A DNA stretch of 64,000 nt from Phyllobacterium pellucidum (GCF_013327855.1 NZ_JABUMX010000008.1:1-64000); one strand, 5' to 3'. Shown: positions 19,194-30,429, counted from the stretch's first letter. Made by a program: numbers and translations. The notes: a model not told the origin generated them from the sequence alone.

Positions 19194-20507
19194 ATGGCGG
19201 ATCTCTTTTCAGTCGGCGAGGATCCGGCATTGGACAAAAGCCGGCCGCTTGCGGATCGCTTGCGGCCGAAAACATTGCAGGAAGTAACCGGTCAGGAACA
19301 TCTTACCGGGCCGGAGGGCGCGTTGACGCGCATGATCGAATCCGGTTCGCTCGGCTCGATGATATTCTGGGGGCCACCGGGTACGGGCAAGACGACGGTG
19401 GCGCGGCTCCTCGCCAATGAAACCGATCTGGCGTTCGAGCAGATTTCGGCGATATTCTCGGGCGTCGCCGACCTGAAGAAAGTCTTCGACGCGGCACGTG
19501 CGCGTAAGATGTCGGGACGGCGCACGCTGCTCTTCGTCGACGAAATTCATCGTTTCAACCGCGCACAACAGGATTCCTTTCTGCCTGTCATGGAGGACGG
19601 GACAATCGTGCTGGTTGGCGCGACCACCGAGAATCCGTCGTTCGAGCTTAACGCCGCTCTCCTGTCGCGTGCCCGCGTACTGGTATTTCACCCGCATGAT
19701 GAGGCAAGCCTTAGCGCCCTGATGCAGCGGGCGGAGATTCATGAGGGCCGCGAGCTTCCGCTGACCGAGGAAGCGCGCGCCAGCCTGGTGCGTATGGCCG
19801 ATGGCGATGGCCGAGCAATTCTCACGCTTGCCGAGGAAGTGTGGCGGGCGGCGCGCGACGGCGAAACCTTTGATGCGGAACGGGTCCAGAAGATCGTGCA
19901 GCGTCGTGCGCCCGTCTATGACAAGGGGCAGGATGGCCACTATAATCTGATCTCCGCGCTGCACAAATCGGTGCGGGGCTCCGATCCGGATGCCGCGCTG
20001 TATTATCTTTGCCGTATGTTCGATGCAGGGGAAGATCCGCTCTATATCGGCCGCCGGCTGGTACGGATGGCGAGCGAGGATATCGGGCTTGCAGACCCGC
20101 AGGCTCTTGCGATCTGCAATGCAGCCAAGGACGCTTATGACTATCTCGGCTCACCCGAGGGCGAACTGGCACTGGCCGAGGCCTGTGTCTATCTGGCGAC
20201 CGCGCCGAAATCCAACGCCGTCTACACCGCCTACAAGGCGGCGATGCAGGCGGCAAAGCAACATGGCTCCCTCGTGCCGCCCAAGCATATCCTCAACGCG
20301 CCGACGAAACTGATGGAGGGCGAGGGCTACGGCAAAGGCTATGCCTATGACCACGATCAGCCCGACGCCTTTTCAGGCCAGAACTATTTCCCCGAAGCCC
20401 TTGGCCGCCAGACCTTTTACGACCCGCCGGAGCGCGGGTTCGAACGGGAGTTGCGCAAGCGCATCGATTATTGGAACAAGCTGCGCAAGGAACGCGGCGA
20501 GGAGTGA
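19194..20507 (+). CDS. rarA: Replication-associated recombination protein A (AAA ATPase)
   Basis: RarA/MgsA, 437 residues, acts at stalled replication forks. Walker A GPPGTGKTT is at residues 60-68 and Walker B VDEIHRFNRAQQD at about 117-129. The C-terminal tetramerisation domain contains the conserved HYNLISALHKSVRGSDPDAALYYLCRM region. The ending YNKxRKERGEE-like tail is usual for rhizobia. It is coupled to the upstream protease gene. Confidence 0.95.
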   Translation: MADLFSVGEDPALDKSRPLADRLRPKTLQEVTGQEHLTGPEGALTRMIESGSLGSMIFWGPPGTGKTTVARLLANETDLAFEQISAIFSGVADLKKVFDAARARKMSGRRTLLFVDEIHRFNRAQQDSFLPVMEDGTIVLVGATTENPSFELNAALLSRARVLVFHPHDEASLSALMQRAEIHEGRELPLTEEARASLVRMADGDGRAILTLAEEVWRAARDGETFDAERVQKIVQRRAPVYDKGQDGHYNLISALHKSVRGSDPDAALYYLCRMFDAGEDPLYIGRRLVRMASEDIGLADPQALAICNAAKDAYDYLGSPEGELALAEACVYLATAPKSNAVYTAYKAAMQAAKQHGSLVPPKHILNAPTKLMEGEGYGKGYAYDHDQPDAFSGQNYFPEALGRQTFYDPPERGFERELRKRIDYWNKLRKERGEE

Positions 20508-20511
20508 ATAC

Positions 20512-20538
20512 AAAAAGGGCCGCTCTTCAGCGGCCCTT
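20512..20538 (-). terminator. Terminator downstream of the cyclic glucan exporter gene
   Basis: AAGGGCCGCT and AGCGGCCCTT form a perfect 10-bp stem with a CTTC/GAAG loop. On the minus strand it is followed by TTTTT, serving the exporter gene; on the plus strand it may help end rarA transcription. Confidence 0.8.
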
Positions 20539-20559
20539 GATCATTTCATGTCAGTCTTT

Positions 20560-22335
20560 TCAAGCGGCTTCCGGCTTGCGCGGGAAGGGCGTGACATTTG
20601 CGGTATCGTCGTCGAGCTTCAGGCCACCGGCCTTGAGCAGCGAGGTAAAGCGGCCATTCTGGCGTGCAAGCTCGTCGAAGCTGCCCTTCTCGACGACTTC
20701 ACCCTGATCCATGAAGAGCACCAAGTCGGCATCACGGACCGTCGAAAGACGGTGAGCGATGATGAAGGTGGTGCGGTTCTGGCAGAGCTTGTCGACTGCA
20801 ACCTTGACGCGGGCCTCGGTCTCGACGTCGAGCGCACTTGTCGCCTCGTCAAGGACAAGTATCGGCGCATCCTTGAGGATGGCGCGGGCGATAGCGACAC
20901 GCTGGCGCTCACCACCGGAAAGCTGTGAACCGCGTTCGCCGACGACGGTGCCGTAACCCGCCGACTTGGAGAGGATGAAATCGCTAGCATCGGCTGCTTC
21001 CGCTGCGGCCAGAACGTCTTCGTCGCTCGCCTTCGGCCGGCCGACGCGGATATTGTCCTCGATCGAGCGATTGAACATGCCGGCATCCTGGAACACCGTC
21101 GCGATGGCATTGCGCAGCGAGCGACGGCTGATCGTCCTCGTATCGATATTGTCGACAAGAATGCGGCCTTCCTTCGGATCGTAGACTCGCTGCAGGAGGT
21201 TGATCAGGGTCGTCTTGCCGGCACCGGTCGGGCCGACGATGGCAACTGTCTGGCCAGCCTTGGCCTTGAACGAGACGTGCTTCAGGCCCTGTGTCGAATT
21301 GGCGAAGGCGAAGGAAACGTCCTCGAACTCCACATCGCCCTTAACATTGTCGATGTCGTGCGCCGACTTGGACTCGACTTCATATGCTGCCGAAGCTTCC
21401 ATCTCGAAGAAGTCTTCGAGCTTGGCGCGTGCCGCAAAGATCTGGTTGACGAAGGCGCTCAGCTGATCGAGGCGGCCGATGAGGAGGGCGGCGAAGCCGG
21501 TAAAGGCAACGACCTGGCCGACATTCATCTCGCTGTGGGCGACGAAGTAGGAGCCGAGAAACAAGACGACGATCATCGAAATGGTAGCGGCCATGCGGTT
21601 GATGCCGCTGGCAAGGGCCCACCAGTTGAGGACCGGATACTGCGAGTCGAGGAGTTGCTTCGCATAGGTCTGGAGCGCACGGGTCTCCTCGTCTATGCGG
21701 TTATAGCTCTGCAACACGGAAATATTGCCCATCGAGTCGGTCACGTGGCTGAACGCCTTGATATGATGACGCTCGACCTGCGCCTGACCATCCTTAGTCT
21801 TGGCGGTGACAACGCGGCTGACGATGACATAGACAACGCCGAGCACGGCGAGAACCGAAGCAAGACGCCAATCCTGGGCCAAAGCCAGAGGTATGAGGCC
21901 AACCAGGGCGACCATCGTAGCAAGGTGCGTGCGCATGAATTCGAGCCACAGACCAAACAGCGTCTCGATGGCGCGCAACAGCGTGTGCATGGAATTGGAC
22001 GTGCCGCGCTGGTGATGCCAGGACAGCGGCATGCTGATGACGCGGTTATAGGATTCGGTCAGCACAGCAAGCTTGCGCCGATGCGCCAGGCGATCTGCCT
22101 CACGGGACACCAGTACGTTTGCGCCGATGTGGAACAGGCCGACGGCAGCAAGCTGCGTCAGCGGAAACAAAACGTCCGCTTTCATAGAGATTGCATAGAT
22201 GACGCGGCCCACAAGAACAGGCTCGATCAGCATGGTTAAGGCCAAGGCGATGTTGACGACACAGATGAATACTGTCGCGCCTTTCTCTTCGCCAAGATAT
22301 TGGAGCGATTTCCAATAGATACCTAACAATGACAC
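20560..22335 (-). CDS. ndvA: Cyclic beta-1,2-glucan ABC exporter, fused permease and ATPase
   Basis: A 591-residue half-transporter that exports cyclic beta-1,2-glucan to the periplasm (ChvA/NdvA/Cgt). Six membrane helices occupy about residues 15-310. The ATPase domain has Walker A GPTGAGKTT at about 368-376, the LSGGERQR signature and Walker B ILVLDEATSALD. The GTG at 22335 (MSLLGIYWKSLQYLGEEKG) is chosen because GGAG precedes it by seven bases and it matches the family start; the frame extends 28 codons further without similarity. In Brucella, Sinorhizobium and Agrobacterium this exporter is needed for host interaction or osmoadaptation. Confidence 0.93.
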   Translation of the reverse strand: MSLLGIYWKSLQYLGEEKGATVFICVVNIALALTMLIEPVLVGRVIYAISMKADVLFPLTQLAAVGLFHIGANVLVSREADRLAHRRKLAVLTESYNRVISMPLSWHHQRGTSNSMHTLLRAIETLFGLWLEFMRTHLATMVALVGLIPLALAQDWRLASVLAVLGVVYVIVSRVVTAKTKDGQAQVERHHIKAFSHVTDSMGNISVLQSYNRIDEETRALQTYAKQLLDSQYPVLNWWALASGINRMAATISMIVVLFLGSYFVAHSEMNVGQVVAFTGFAALLIGRLDQLSAFVNQIFAARAKLEDFFEMEASAAYEVESKSAHDIDNVKGDVEFEDVSFAFANSTQGLKHVSFKAKAGQTVAIVGPTGAGKTTLINLLQRVYDPKEGRILVDNIDTRTISRRSLRNAIATVFQDAGMFNRSIEDNIRVGRPKASDEDVLAAAEAADASDFILSKSAGYGTVVGERGSQLSGGERQRVAIARAILKDAPILVLDEATSALDVETEARVKVAVDKLCQNRTTFIIAHRLSTVRDADLVLFMDQGEVVEKGSFDELARQNGRFTSLLKAGGLKLDDDTANVTPFPRKPEAA

Positions 22336-22665
22336 TTTGCCACTCCGCTTGCTTGGGGACGCTACTCGCGCGCAGATTTGACTCTGCATCAGACTCTTGT
22401 GCACCGCAATATTCAACACTCGAAAGTCTTCGTAGTTTCAAGCTCCAGGCAGGAACAATTTTCTACGTCGCGTAACGTCCCGTGAAGATTCAACCATTTG
22501 AGTTTGCAAAATAAAGAAGTGCGCCTGAATGTAATATGAACGAAATTATACTTGTGGTTTAGGAAGCGTGTGGCCCGCTGTTCGGCGGGTAATCGCACGG
22601 GCCTAGCATTATGGCTCGCAAGAGTTGCCGCATAGTGTTATGCGCATGCCTGAAAGGTCAGGTTT
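22336..22665. other. Divergent intergenic region between ndvA and the pseudouridine synthase gene
   Basis: No gene is seen in these 330 bases. The central part is AT-rich. At 22572-22603 two mutually exclusive hairpins can form: CCCGC with GCGGG (22574-22589), or GGCCCG with CGGGCC (22572-22603). Promoters for both flanking genes must lie here but no hexamer pair could be assigned with confidence. Confidence 0.5.
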
Positions 22666-23652
22666 ATGGCAGTTGTAGAACAAAAAACAGTCGATACAGG
22701 TGAGGCGGAGATGCGCCTCGACCGATGGTTCAAGGTGCATTATCCGGGGCTCGGCTTCGGCCATTTGCAGAAATTGCTACGGTCGGGGCAGATCAGGGTC
22801 GACGGGTCGCGGGCAAAGTCGGACACCCGCCTGCAGGCGGGTCAGAGCGTGCGAATTCCGCCGCTGCCAGTCGATTCAAAGGCCGAGGGCAATCTCACCG
22901 GCAAGAGCATACGCGGCCGTGAGGATGGCGACGTCCTGTCGCAAATGTTGCTATACGAAGACCCCAAGGTATTCGTGTTCAACAAACCAGCCGGGCTCGC
23001 GGTACAGGGTGGCTCCGGCGTCAATCGCCATGTGGACGACATGCTCGAAGCCTGGCGCAACAAGAAGGGCGAAAAGCCGCGTCTCGTGCATCGCCTGGAT
23101 CGGGATACCTCCGGTGTTCTCGTCGTTGCAAGGACCCGCGGCGCTGCGCAGGCACTCACCGCGGCGTTCCGCGAGCGCGACACCAAGAAGACCTATTGGG
23201 CATTGGTGAAGGGCGTGCCGCGCAAGCGCGAGGACAAGATCACCACCTGGCTGGTGAAGGAGGCGACAGCCGATGGCGACCGAATGCGTATCGCCAAGCA
23301 TGGCGAGCCGGATTCCGACCATGCCGTTTCCTACTACCGCGTCATTGAATCGGCGGGACAGGTGCTGACCTGGCTCGAGATGGAGCCATATACGGGACGA
23401 ACGCACCAGTTGCGCGTTCACGCCGCCCATATCGGCTGCCCTATCATCGGGGATCCGAAGTATTTCGAGGCGGATACGAACTGGTCGTTCCCGGGCGGGA
23501 TTCAGAATCGCCTGCATCTTCATGCGAGGCGCATCCGTGTTCCCAATCCATCAGGCGGGACGATCGACGTCACAGCGCCCTTGCCGCCGCACATGGTGCA
23601 ATCCTGGAACCTGCTCGGCTTTGACGAGGCTGATGCGGACGAAGAGATGTGA
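22666..23652 (+). CDS. RluA-family 23S rRNA pseudouridine synthase (RluC-like)
   Basis: A 328-residue enzyme converting uridine to pseudouridine in rRNA. An S4 RNA-binding domain covers about residues 15-70 (MRLDRWFKVHYPGLGFGHLQKLLRSGQIRVDG). The catalytic motif VHRLDRDTSGVLV has its aspartate at 145. The domain order S4-synthase is that of RluC/RluD; assignment to RluC is the common annotation in this gene position in rhizobia but not provable here. Confidence 0.9.
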   Translation: MAVVEQKTVDTGEAEMRLDRWFKVHYPGLGFGHLQKLLRSGQIRVDGSRAKSDTRLQAGQSVRIPPLPVDSKAEGNLTGKSIRGREDGDVLSQMLLYEDPKVFVFNKPAGLAVQGGSGVNRHVDDMLEAWRNKKGEKPRLVHRLDRDTSGVLVVARTRGAAQALTAAFRERDTKKTYWALVKGVPRKREDKITTWLVKEATADGDRMRIAKHGEPDSDHAVSYYRVIESAGQVLTWLEMEPYTGRTHQLRVHAAHIGCPIIGDPKYFEADTNWSFPGGIQNRLHLHARRIRVPNPSGGTIDVTAPLPPHMVQSWNLLGFDEADADEEM

Positions 23653-23720
23653 GTGGCTTGCCCGAGCATTCACTCGCGCCTATATCCGCGGCAACGAATT
23701 GAACATCAATAGGTAACGAT

Positions 23721-24512
23721 ATGCGCAACGACCTCTTCAACCTCGATGCGAGAGAGGGACTCTCCGACCCAGATCCGGTTCGGCGCGCCCAGATACAGTC
23801 GAAACTGCCGTTGCCGAAGCGGTTCTATAAGGAAGCGCAGGTCGCTGAACGCGACGGCAGGTTCGTCGTCGAACTCGACGGCCGCAGGGTCAAGACGCCG
23901 GCGCGCCAAGACCTGGCACTGCCGACGCAGGCCGCTGCGCAATTGGTAGCAGACGAGTTTGCGGCGCAGGAAAAGGAAATAGATCCAGCGCGGATGCCGG
24001 CAACGCGCATCGCCAACACGGCGATCGATGGTATCGTGCACGATCCGCAGGCGGTGCTGGAGGATGTGCTGCGCTTTGCTGCGTCGGATATGCTGTGCTA
24101 TCGCGCCGGCTCGCCCGAGCGGCTGGTGGCGCGTCAGACCGAACTCTGGGATCCGCTGGTGGATTGGGCCGGGGCCAGCCTCGGCGCGCGCTTTATGCTC
24201 GCGGAAGGTGTCATGCATATCGAACAGCCGCGCGAGGCTCTGGCCGCGTTCAGCGTACATCTCGGGCAGTTCAGCGATCCCTTCGCTATCGCCGCCCTCC
24301 ACACGATCACGACGCTGACTGGCTCTGCCATTCTCGCGCTCGCCGTCGCCAAGGGCGAAATCTCAGGTGCCGAAGCCTGGAAACTTGCCCATGTTGACGA
24401 GGACTGGACGATCCAGCATTGGGGCGAGGACGCGGAAGCGAGCGAGCGCCGGGCGATCCGCGAGCGGGAAATGATGGCGGCCGTCCAAATGCTGGAAGCT
24501 GTCGGAAGCTGA
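23721..24512 (+). CDS. ATP12 family chaperone for F1 ATPase assembly
   Basis: A 263-residue protein of the ATP12 family, which in mitochondria chaperones the F1 alpha subunit; alphaproteobacteria keep an orthologue. KRFYKEAQVAERDGRFVVELDGRRVKTPARQDLALPT (about residues 33-69) and the DMLCYRAGSPERLVARQ motif are clear. It lies 68 bases after the pseudouridine synthase, probably in one operon, and is followed by a strong terminator. Confidence 0.93.
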   Translation: MRNDLFNLDAREGLSDPDPVRRAQIQSKLPLPKRFYKEAQVAERDGRFVVELDGRRVKTPARQDLALPTQAAAQLVADEFAAQEKEIDPARMPATRIANTAIDGIVHDPQAVLEDVLRFAASDMLCYRAGSPERLVARQTELWDPLVDWAGASLGARFMLAEGVMHIEQPREALAAFSVHLGQFSDPFAIAALHTITTLTGSAILALAVAKGEISGAEAWKLAHVDEDWTIQHWGEDAEASERRAIREREMMAAVQMLEAVGS

Positions 24513-24532
24513 TTGGTCCAAGACAGGGCAAT

Positions 24533-24561
24533 AAAAAACCCCGGCGAAAGCCGGGGTTTTT
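24533..24561. terminator. Bidirectional terminator between the ATP12 gene and glnA
   Basis: CCCCGGC pairs with GCCGGGG around a GAAA tetraloop, with AAAAAA on the left and TTTTT on the right, between two converging genes. Confidence 0.93.
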
Positions 24562-24579
24562 CATTGTCATATGAGGTGC

Positions 24580-25989
24580 TTACACCGAGTAGTACATGTC
24601 GTACTCGACCGGATGCGGGGTCATTTCAAAGCGCATGACCTCGGCCATCTTCAGTTCGATGAAAGAATCGATCTGATCGTCGTCGAAGACGCCGCCGGCC
24701 TTGAGGAAGCCGCGATCCTTGTCGAGGCTCTGCAGGGCCTCGCGCAGGCTGCCGCAAACAGTCGGGATCTTCTTCAGTTCCTTGGCCGGCAAGTCATAGA
24801 GATCCTTGTCCATCGGCTGGCCGGGATGGATCTTGTTCTTGATGCCGTCGAGACCAGCCATCAGCATCGCGCTGAAAGCGAGGTAAGGATTGGCCGAAGG
24901 ATCGGGGAAACGGATTTCCACGCGCTTCGACTTCGGCGATGAGCCGAAGGGGATGCGGCAGGAAGCCGAACGGTTGCGGGCGGAGTAGGCCAGCAGAACC
25001 GGCGCTTCGTAGCCCGGTACCAGGCGCTTGTACGAGTTGGTCGACGGGTTGGTGAAAGCGTTGATTGCCTTGGCATGCTTGATGATGCCGCCGATGAAGA
25101 ACAGGCAGTTCTCGGAAAGACCGGCATATTCATTGCCGGCGAATGTCGGCTTGCCGTCCCTCCAGATCGACATGTGGACGTGCATGCCCGAGCCGTTGTC
25201 GCCGAAAACCGGCTTCGGCATGAAGGTCGCGGTCTTGCCGTAGGCATTGGCAACCTGATGCACGACATACTTATAGATCAGCATCTTGTCGGCGTTACGG
25301 GTCAGCGCATCGAACTTGACGCCGAGCTCGTGCTGGGCAGCCGCCACTTCGTGGTGGTGCTTTTCAACGCGCACGCCCATTTCGGTGAGGACAGTCAGCA
25401 TTTCCGAGCGCATGTCCTGACAGGAATCGATCGGCGGGACCGGGAAATAGCCGCCCTTGATGCGCGGGCGGTGGCCGAGATTGCCGGTCTCGTAGTCGGT
25501 GTCGTCGTTGGACGGCAGTTCGGTCGAGTCGAGCTTGAACCCTGTGTTGTAGGGATCGGCCTTGTACTTGACGTCGTCAAAGACGAAGAATTCGGCTTCC
25601 GGGCCGACGAAAATCGTATCGCCGACGCCCTGTGCCTTCATGTAGGCTTCGGCCTTCTTGGCGGTGCCGCGCGGGTCGCGATTATAGGCTTCGCCGGAAA
25701 TCGGGTCGAGGATGTCGCACAGGATGACCATTGTCGACTGGGCGAAGAACGGGTCCATGTGAACCGTGTCAGTGTCGGGCATCAGTACCATGTCGGACTC
25801 ATTGATGGCCTTCCAGCCGGCAATCGAGGAACCGTCGAACATGACGCCATCGGCGAACATGTCTTCATCGACTTCTGCAATATCCATCGTCACGTGCTGC
25901 AGCTTGCCCTTGGGGTCGGTGAAACGAAGGTCAAGGAACTTCACATCGTTGTCCTTGATCTGTTTCAGGATGTCTTTGGCGGTGGTCAT
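24580..25989 (-). CDS. glnA: Type I glutamine synthetase
   Basis: Glutamine synthetase, 469 residues, makes glutamine from glutamate, ammonia and ATP as a dodecamer. [20 protein letters not shown], and the adenylylation-site motif KDLYDLP (about residue 398) identify the regulated GSI-beta form. The gene is transcribed after glnB with a 71-base gap, as in other rhizobia, so it is expected to share nitrogen control. Confidence 0.97.
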   Translation of the reverse strand: MTTAKDILKQIKDNDVKFLDLRFTDPKGKLQHVTMDIAEVDEDMFADGVMFDGSSIAGWKAINESDMVLMPDTDTVHMDPFFAQSTMVILCDILDPISGEAYNRDPRGTAKKAEAYMKAQGVGDTIFVGPEAEFFVFDDVKYKADPYNTGFKLDSTELPSNDDTDYETGNLGHRPRIKGGYFPVPPIDSCQDMRSEMLTVLTEMGVRVEKHHHEVAAAQHELGVKFDALTRNADKMLIYKYVVHQVANAYGKTATFMPKPVFGDNGSGMHVHMSIWRDGKPTFAGNEYAGLSENCLFFIGGIIKHAKAINAFTNPSTNSYKRLVPGYEAPVLLAYSARNRSASCRIPFGSSPKSKRVEIRFPDPSANPYLAFSAMLMAGLDGIKNKIHPGQPMDKDLYDLPAKELKKIPTVCGSLREALQSLDKDRGFLKAGGVFDDDQIDSFIELKMAEVMRFEMTPHPVEYDMYYSV

Positions 25990-26060
25990 GTTTTTTCCTC
26001 ACTCGGTGACGATGATTGGGTTTGCCGGCCCGAACGTGCCAGCAGATGGGAGAGTTAGCT

Positions 26061-26414
<354 letters not shown>

Positions 26415-26457
26415 CTATGTACACAAAACGAGCCTCTTGCCCGCTTGCCTCAACAAA

Positions 26458-26473
26458 AGCAGGAACTATGCCA
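26458..26473 (-). promoter_or_regulatory. Sigma-54 (RpoN) promoter of glnBA
   Basis: Read on the minus strand, TGGCATAGTTCCTGCT has GG and GC exactly ten bases apart, the -24/-12 spacing, and matches the TGGCAC-N5-TTGCT consensus in most positions. Transcription would start about 47 bases before the glnB ATG. Sigma-54 control of glnB is well established in rhizobia; activation by NtrC is inferred. Confidence 0.75.
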
Positions 26474-26645
26474 ATTCGGCGGCGTAGTCACAAATATCGA
26501 CGTTACCGCGTAGCGGGCGGCGCATTTGTCCCCGCCGCCTTGTTCCAAGGTATGACTGCCTCGAAAACCGGCTGAGGAGGCAGATTAAAAAATAAGCATA
26601 CTGCATAAAAATTATGCGGTGATCCGAGGTGCAAGTGCCAGCTTA

Positions 26646-27449
26646 CTACTTGATTCGCTGTGCGAGTGCCTGGGCTGCCTGCGGAGCGCGCACTTTGCCT
26701 TCATGGATGAAATAAACAAACACGTCGCGTTGGCGCTTCTGCGCCTTTTCGTCGGGAGCGGCAAGCGGCAGATCCTCGGGTGCATTGCCCTTTGCCCACT
26801 CCTTGGCGCGGTCGGCCCATTTGTCGAGCGCTTCCGTTGGATAGGCGGTCTCCACCGCATCGTCACCTTTCTGCAAACGCGCATAGACGAAATCCGCGGT
26901 CACATCGGCGATTTCGGGATATTCGAAGTGCTCGGCGTAAACCACGGCAACGTTCTTCTTGCGGGCAAGTGCAATGAATTCCGGATCGACGAAGGAGGGG
27001 TTGCGGACTTCCACGGCATGGCGCAGCGCGTGGCCCGCTTCCTTTTCCGGCAGAAGATCGAGGAACGCGCCGAAATCCTCGGCGTTGAATTTTTTCGTCG
27101 GCGCGAATTGCCAGACGAGAGGGCCGAGCCTGTCCCCAAGTTCGACCACTCCGGACCTACAGAAAAATTCGATGGATTCACCGGCTTCCGCCAGCACCCG
27201 CCGATTGGTGACGAAGCGATGGCCCTTGACCGAGAAGATAAAACCATCCGGCACCTGCGAGGCCCATTTGGCGAAAGTCGCCGGCTTTTGCGTGCTGTAG
27301 TAGGTGCTGTTGATCTCGATGGTCTGGAGGTGCTGGCCGGCATACTCCAGTTCCTTGGTCTTCGACAGGCCCTTCGGATAGAAGGTGCCGCGCCAGGGTT
27401 CGAAGATCCATCCGCCGATGCCGGTGCGCACGGTGCCGCTGTCGGTCAT
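26646..27449 (-). CDS. DUF72 domain protein
   Basis: A 267-residue protein of the DUF72 (YecE) family with a TIM-barrel-like fold and no established reaction. RTGIGGWIFEPWRGTFYPKG at the N terminus, INSTYYS, the FSVKGHRFVTNRRVL region and EVRNPSF are typical. It stands alone between glnB and uvrA; co-transcription with uvrA is unlikely because a terminator lies between them. Confidence 0.9.
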   Translation of the reverse strand: MTDSGTVRTGIGGWIFEPWRGTFYPKGLSKTKELEYAGQHLQTIEINSTYYSTQKPATFAKWASQVPDGFIFSVKGHRFVTNRRVLAEAGESIEFFCRSGVVELGDRLGPLVWQFAPTKKFNAEDFGAFLDLLPEKEAGHALRHAVEVRNPSFVDPEFIALARKKNVAVVYAEHFEYPEIADVTADFVYARLQKGDDAVETAYPTEALDKWADRAKEWAKGNAPEDLPLAAPDEKAQKRQRDVFVYFIHEGKVRAPQAAQALAQRIK

Positions 27450-27476
27450 TTATTCTCCTCCCGCTATGCCAATACG

Positions 27477-27502
27477 AAAAACCCGCCACGGCCGTGGCGG
27501 GT
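27477..27502 (-). terminator. Terminator of uvrA
   Basis: A perfect 22-base palindrome (ACCCGCCACGG and CCGTGGCGGGT) lies just beyond the uvrA stop and is followed on the minus strand by TTTT. Confidence 0.85.
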
Positions 27503-27507
27503 CTTGA

Positions 27508-30429
27508 TCACTCGGCGGCGGCCTGCGCTTTGTGGCCGGGACGCCGGTTCAGAAGTTCCTTAAGGAAATGACCGGTATAGGAGCGGTCGACCTCGATAAT
27601 GTCCTCGGGACGTCCGACCGCAACGATCTCGCCGCCGCCGTCGCCGCCATGCGGCCCGAGATCGATCACCCAGTCCGCAGTCTTGATCACTTCGAGGTTG
27701 TGCTCGATGACCACCACCGTGTTGCCCTGGTCGACCAGTTCGTGCAGCACTTCGAGGAGCTTCGCCACGTCGTGGAAGTGCAGGCCGGTCGTCGGCTCAT
27801 CAAGGATGTAGAGCGTGCGGCCGGTAGCCTTGCGCGACAGTTCCTTGGCGAGCTTGATGCGTTGCGCCTCGCCGCCGGAAAGCGTGTTGGCTTGCTGTCC
27901 GACGTGAATATAGCCGAGGCCGACCTTGGCCAGGGTTTGCAACTTGTCGCGAACGGCCGGAACGGCGGCGAAGAACTCCGCGCCTTCCTCGACCGTCATA
28001 TCGAGCACGTCGGCAATCGACTTGCCCTTGAACAATACTTCAAGCGTTTCGCGATTGTAGCGCTTGCCGTGACAGACGTCGCAGGTGACATAGACGTCGG
28101 GCAGGAAGTGCATTTCGATCTTGATGACGCCATCGCCCTGGCAGGCTTCGCAGCGTCCGCCCTTGACGTTAAAGGAAAAGCGGCCGGGCTGGTAGCCGCG
28201 GGCTTTCGCCTCGGGAAGCCCGGCAAACCAGTCGCGTATCGGCGTGAACGCACCGGTATAGGTCGCCGGATTTGAGCGCGGCGTGCGACCGATGGGAGAC
28301 TGGTCGATATCGATCACCTTGTCGAGATATTCGAGCCCATCGATGCGATCGTGCTCCGCCGGATGCTCCCGCGAACCCATGATGCGCCGCGACGCAGCCT
28401 TGAAAAGTGTTTCGATGAGGAAGGTCGACTTGCCGCCGCCCGACACGCCCGTCACCGCTGTAAAGGTGCCGAGCGGGATTTCCGCCGAAACATTCTTGAG
28501 ATTGTTGCCGCGTGCGCCGACGACCTTGATGCGCTTCTTGTTCAGCTTGCGCCGCTCTGATGGCACGGCCACTTCGATCGCGCCGGAAAGGTATTTGCCG
28601 GTCAGCGATTTTGGGCTCGCCATGATGTCGGCGGGCGTTCCCTGGGCGATGATTTCGCCGCCATGGATACCAGCCGCCGGTCCAATGTCGACGACATAAT
28701 CAGCCGTCAGGATCGCGTCTTCATCATGTTCTACGACGATTACCGTGTTGCCGAGATCCCGCAGGTGACGCAGCGTCTTCAATAGTTGCTCGTTGTCGCG
28801 CTGGTGCAGGCCAATTGACGGTTCATCAAGGACATAAAGCACGCCCGTCAGGCCGGAGCCGATTTGCGAGGCGAGCCGGATACGCTGGCTCTCGCCGCCC
28901 GACAAGGTGCCGGAATTGCGTGACAGCGCGAGATAATCGAGGCCGACATCGTTCAGAAAGCGTAGGCGCTCGCGGATCTCCTTGAGAATGCGCGCGGCAA
29001 TCTCCGTCTGCTTGTCATTGAACGTCTTGTCGATGTCACGGAACCAGGCGTCGGCATGGCGGATGGACTTCTCGGTGACCTCGCCGATGTGCAATCCGCC
29101 GATCTTGACGGCCAGTGCCTCCGGCTTCAACCGGTAGCCATTGCAGGCCGGGCAGGGGGTGCCGGACATGAAGCGTTCGATTTCCTCACGCGACCAGGCG
29201 GAATCCGTTTCCTTCCAGCGACGCTCGAGGTTTGGAATGACGCCCTCGAAAGGCTTGGTGGTGCGGTATGACCGCAGACCGTCATCATAGGCGAACTGGA
29301 CTTCGCGGTTGCCGGTGCCATAGAGGATGGCTTTTTGAGCCTCTTCGCTCAAATCGCTCCAACGGTCACCAAGCTTGAAGCCATAGGCTGCGCCGAGCGC
29401 GTCCAGCGTCTGGTTGTAGTAGGGCGAGCTCGACTTCGACCACGGGGCGATGGCTCCGTTCTTGAGGGTCACATTCTCATCAGGCACGATCATAGTCGGA
29501 TCGATGGCCTTTTGCGTGCCAAGTCCATCGCAGGTCGGGCAGGCGCCGAATGGATTGTTGAACGAGAACAGCCGTGGCTCGATCTCGGGAATGGTAAATC
29601 CCGAAACCGGGCAGGCAAATTTTTCCGAGAACATGAGCCGTTCATGGGTCTCGTTCTTGGACTTGTTGGCGGATTCACTCGCCGTCTCGTCAGCCGGCAA
29701 CGGCTTGTCGGCAAATTCCGCAATCGCGATGCCGTCGGCGAGTTTCAGGCAGGTCTCGAGACTGTCGGCAAGACGCGCCGACATGTCCGGGCGCACGACG
29801 ATACGATCGACCACAACGTCGATATCGTGCTTGTACTTCTTGTCGAGGGCAGGGACATCGGCGATTTCGTAGAAGATGCCGTCCACCTTGACGCGCTGGA
29901 AGCCGCGTTTCTGCAGGTCCGCCAGCTCCTTGCGGTACTCACCCTTACGGCCGCGGACGATCGGCGCGAGAATGAAAAGGCGCGTGCCTTCCTCGAGCGC
30001 CAGGACGCGATCGACCATCTGGCTGACCGTCTGGCTTTCAATCGGAAGCCCCGTTGCCGGCGAATACGGAATACCGACACGCGCAAACAGCAGGCGCAGA
30101 TAATCATAGATTTCCGTAACCGTGCCGACCGTGGAACGCGGATTGCGGCTGGTGGTCTTCTGCTCGATCGAGATTGCCGGCGACAGGCCATCGATCTGGT
30201 CGACGTCCGGCTTCTGCATCATTTCGAGGAATTGGCGCGCATAGGCCGACAGGCTCTCGACATAGCGACGCTGTCCCTCAGCATAGATCGTGTCGAAGGC
30301 GAGCGACGACTTCCCCGATCCGGACAGCCCCGTCATGACAATCAGCTTGTCGCGCGGCAGATCGAGGTCAATATTCTTCAAGTTGTGTTCGCGAGCACCG
30401 CGAATGGAAATATACTTCTGATCGCTCAT
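27508..30429 (-). CDS. uvrA: Excinuclease ABC subunit A
   Basis: UvrA, 973 residues, recognises bulky DNA lesions with UvrB. Both ABC modules are present: Walker [10 protein letters not shown] at residues 34-42 and GVSGGGKST near 665. Zinc-binding pairs occur in ACPTCDG, CPACNG and the CEACQGDG ... CDVCHGKR module. Signature LSGGE appears twice. The gene diverges from ssb across a region with a perfect LexA box, so SOS induction is expected. Confidence 0.97.
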   Translation of the reverse strand: MSDQKYISIRGAREHNLKNIDLDLPRDKLIVMTGLSGSGKSSLAFDTIYAEGQRRYVESLSAYARQFLEMMQKPDVDQIDGLSPAISIEQKTTSRNPRSTVGTVTEIYDYLRLLFARVGIPYSPATGLPIESQTVSQMVDRVLALEEGTRLFILAPIVRGRKGEYRKELADLQKRGFQRVKVDGIFYEIADVPALDKKYKHDIDVVVDRIVVRPDMSARLADSLETCLKLADGIAIAEFADKPLPADETASESANKSKNETHERLMFSEKFACPVSGFTIPEIEPRLFSFNNPFGACPTCDGLGTQKAIDPTMIVPDENVTLKNGAIAPWSKSSSPYYNQTLDALGAAYGFKLGDRWSDLSEEAQKAILYGTGNREVQFAYDDGLRSYRTTKPFEGVIPNLERRWKETDSAWSREEIERFMSGTPCPACNGYRLKPEALAVKIGGLHIGEVTEKSIRHADAWFRDIDKTFNDKQTEIAARILKEIRERLRFLNDVGLDYLALSRNSGTLSGGESQRIRLASQIGSGLTGVLYVLDEPSIGLHQRDNEQLLKTLRHLRDLGNTVIVVEHDEDAILTADYVVDIGPAAGIHGGEIIAQGTPADIMASPKSLTGKYLSGAIEVAVPSERRKLNKKRIKVVGARGNNLKNVSAEIPLGTFTAVTGVSGGGKSTFLIETLFKAASRRIMGSREHPAEHDRIDGLEYLDKVIDIDQSPIGRTPRSNPATYTGAFTPIRDWFAGLPEAKARGYQPGRFSFNVKGGRCEACQGDGVIKIEMHFLPDVYVTCDVCHGKRYNRETLEVLFKGKSIADVLDMTVEEGAEFFAAVPAVRDKLQTLAKVGLGYIHVGQQANTLSGGEAQRIKLAKELSRKATGRTLYILDEPTTGLHFHDVAKLLEVLHELVDQGNTVVVIEHNLEVIKTADWVIDLGPHGGDGGGEIVAVGRPEDIIEVDRSYTGHFLKELLNRRPGHKAQAAAE

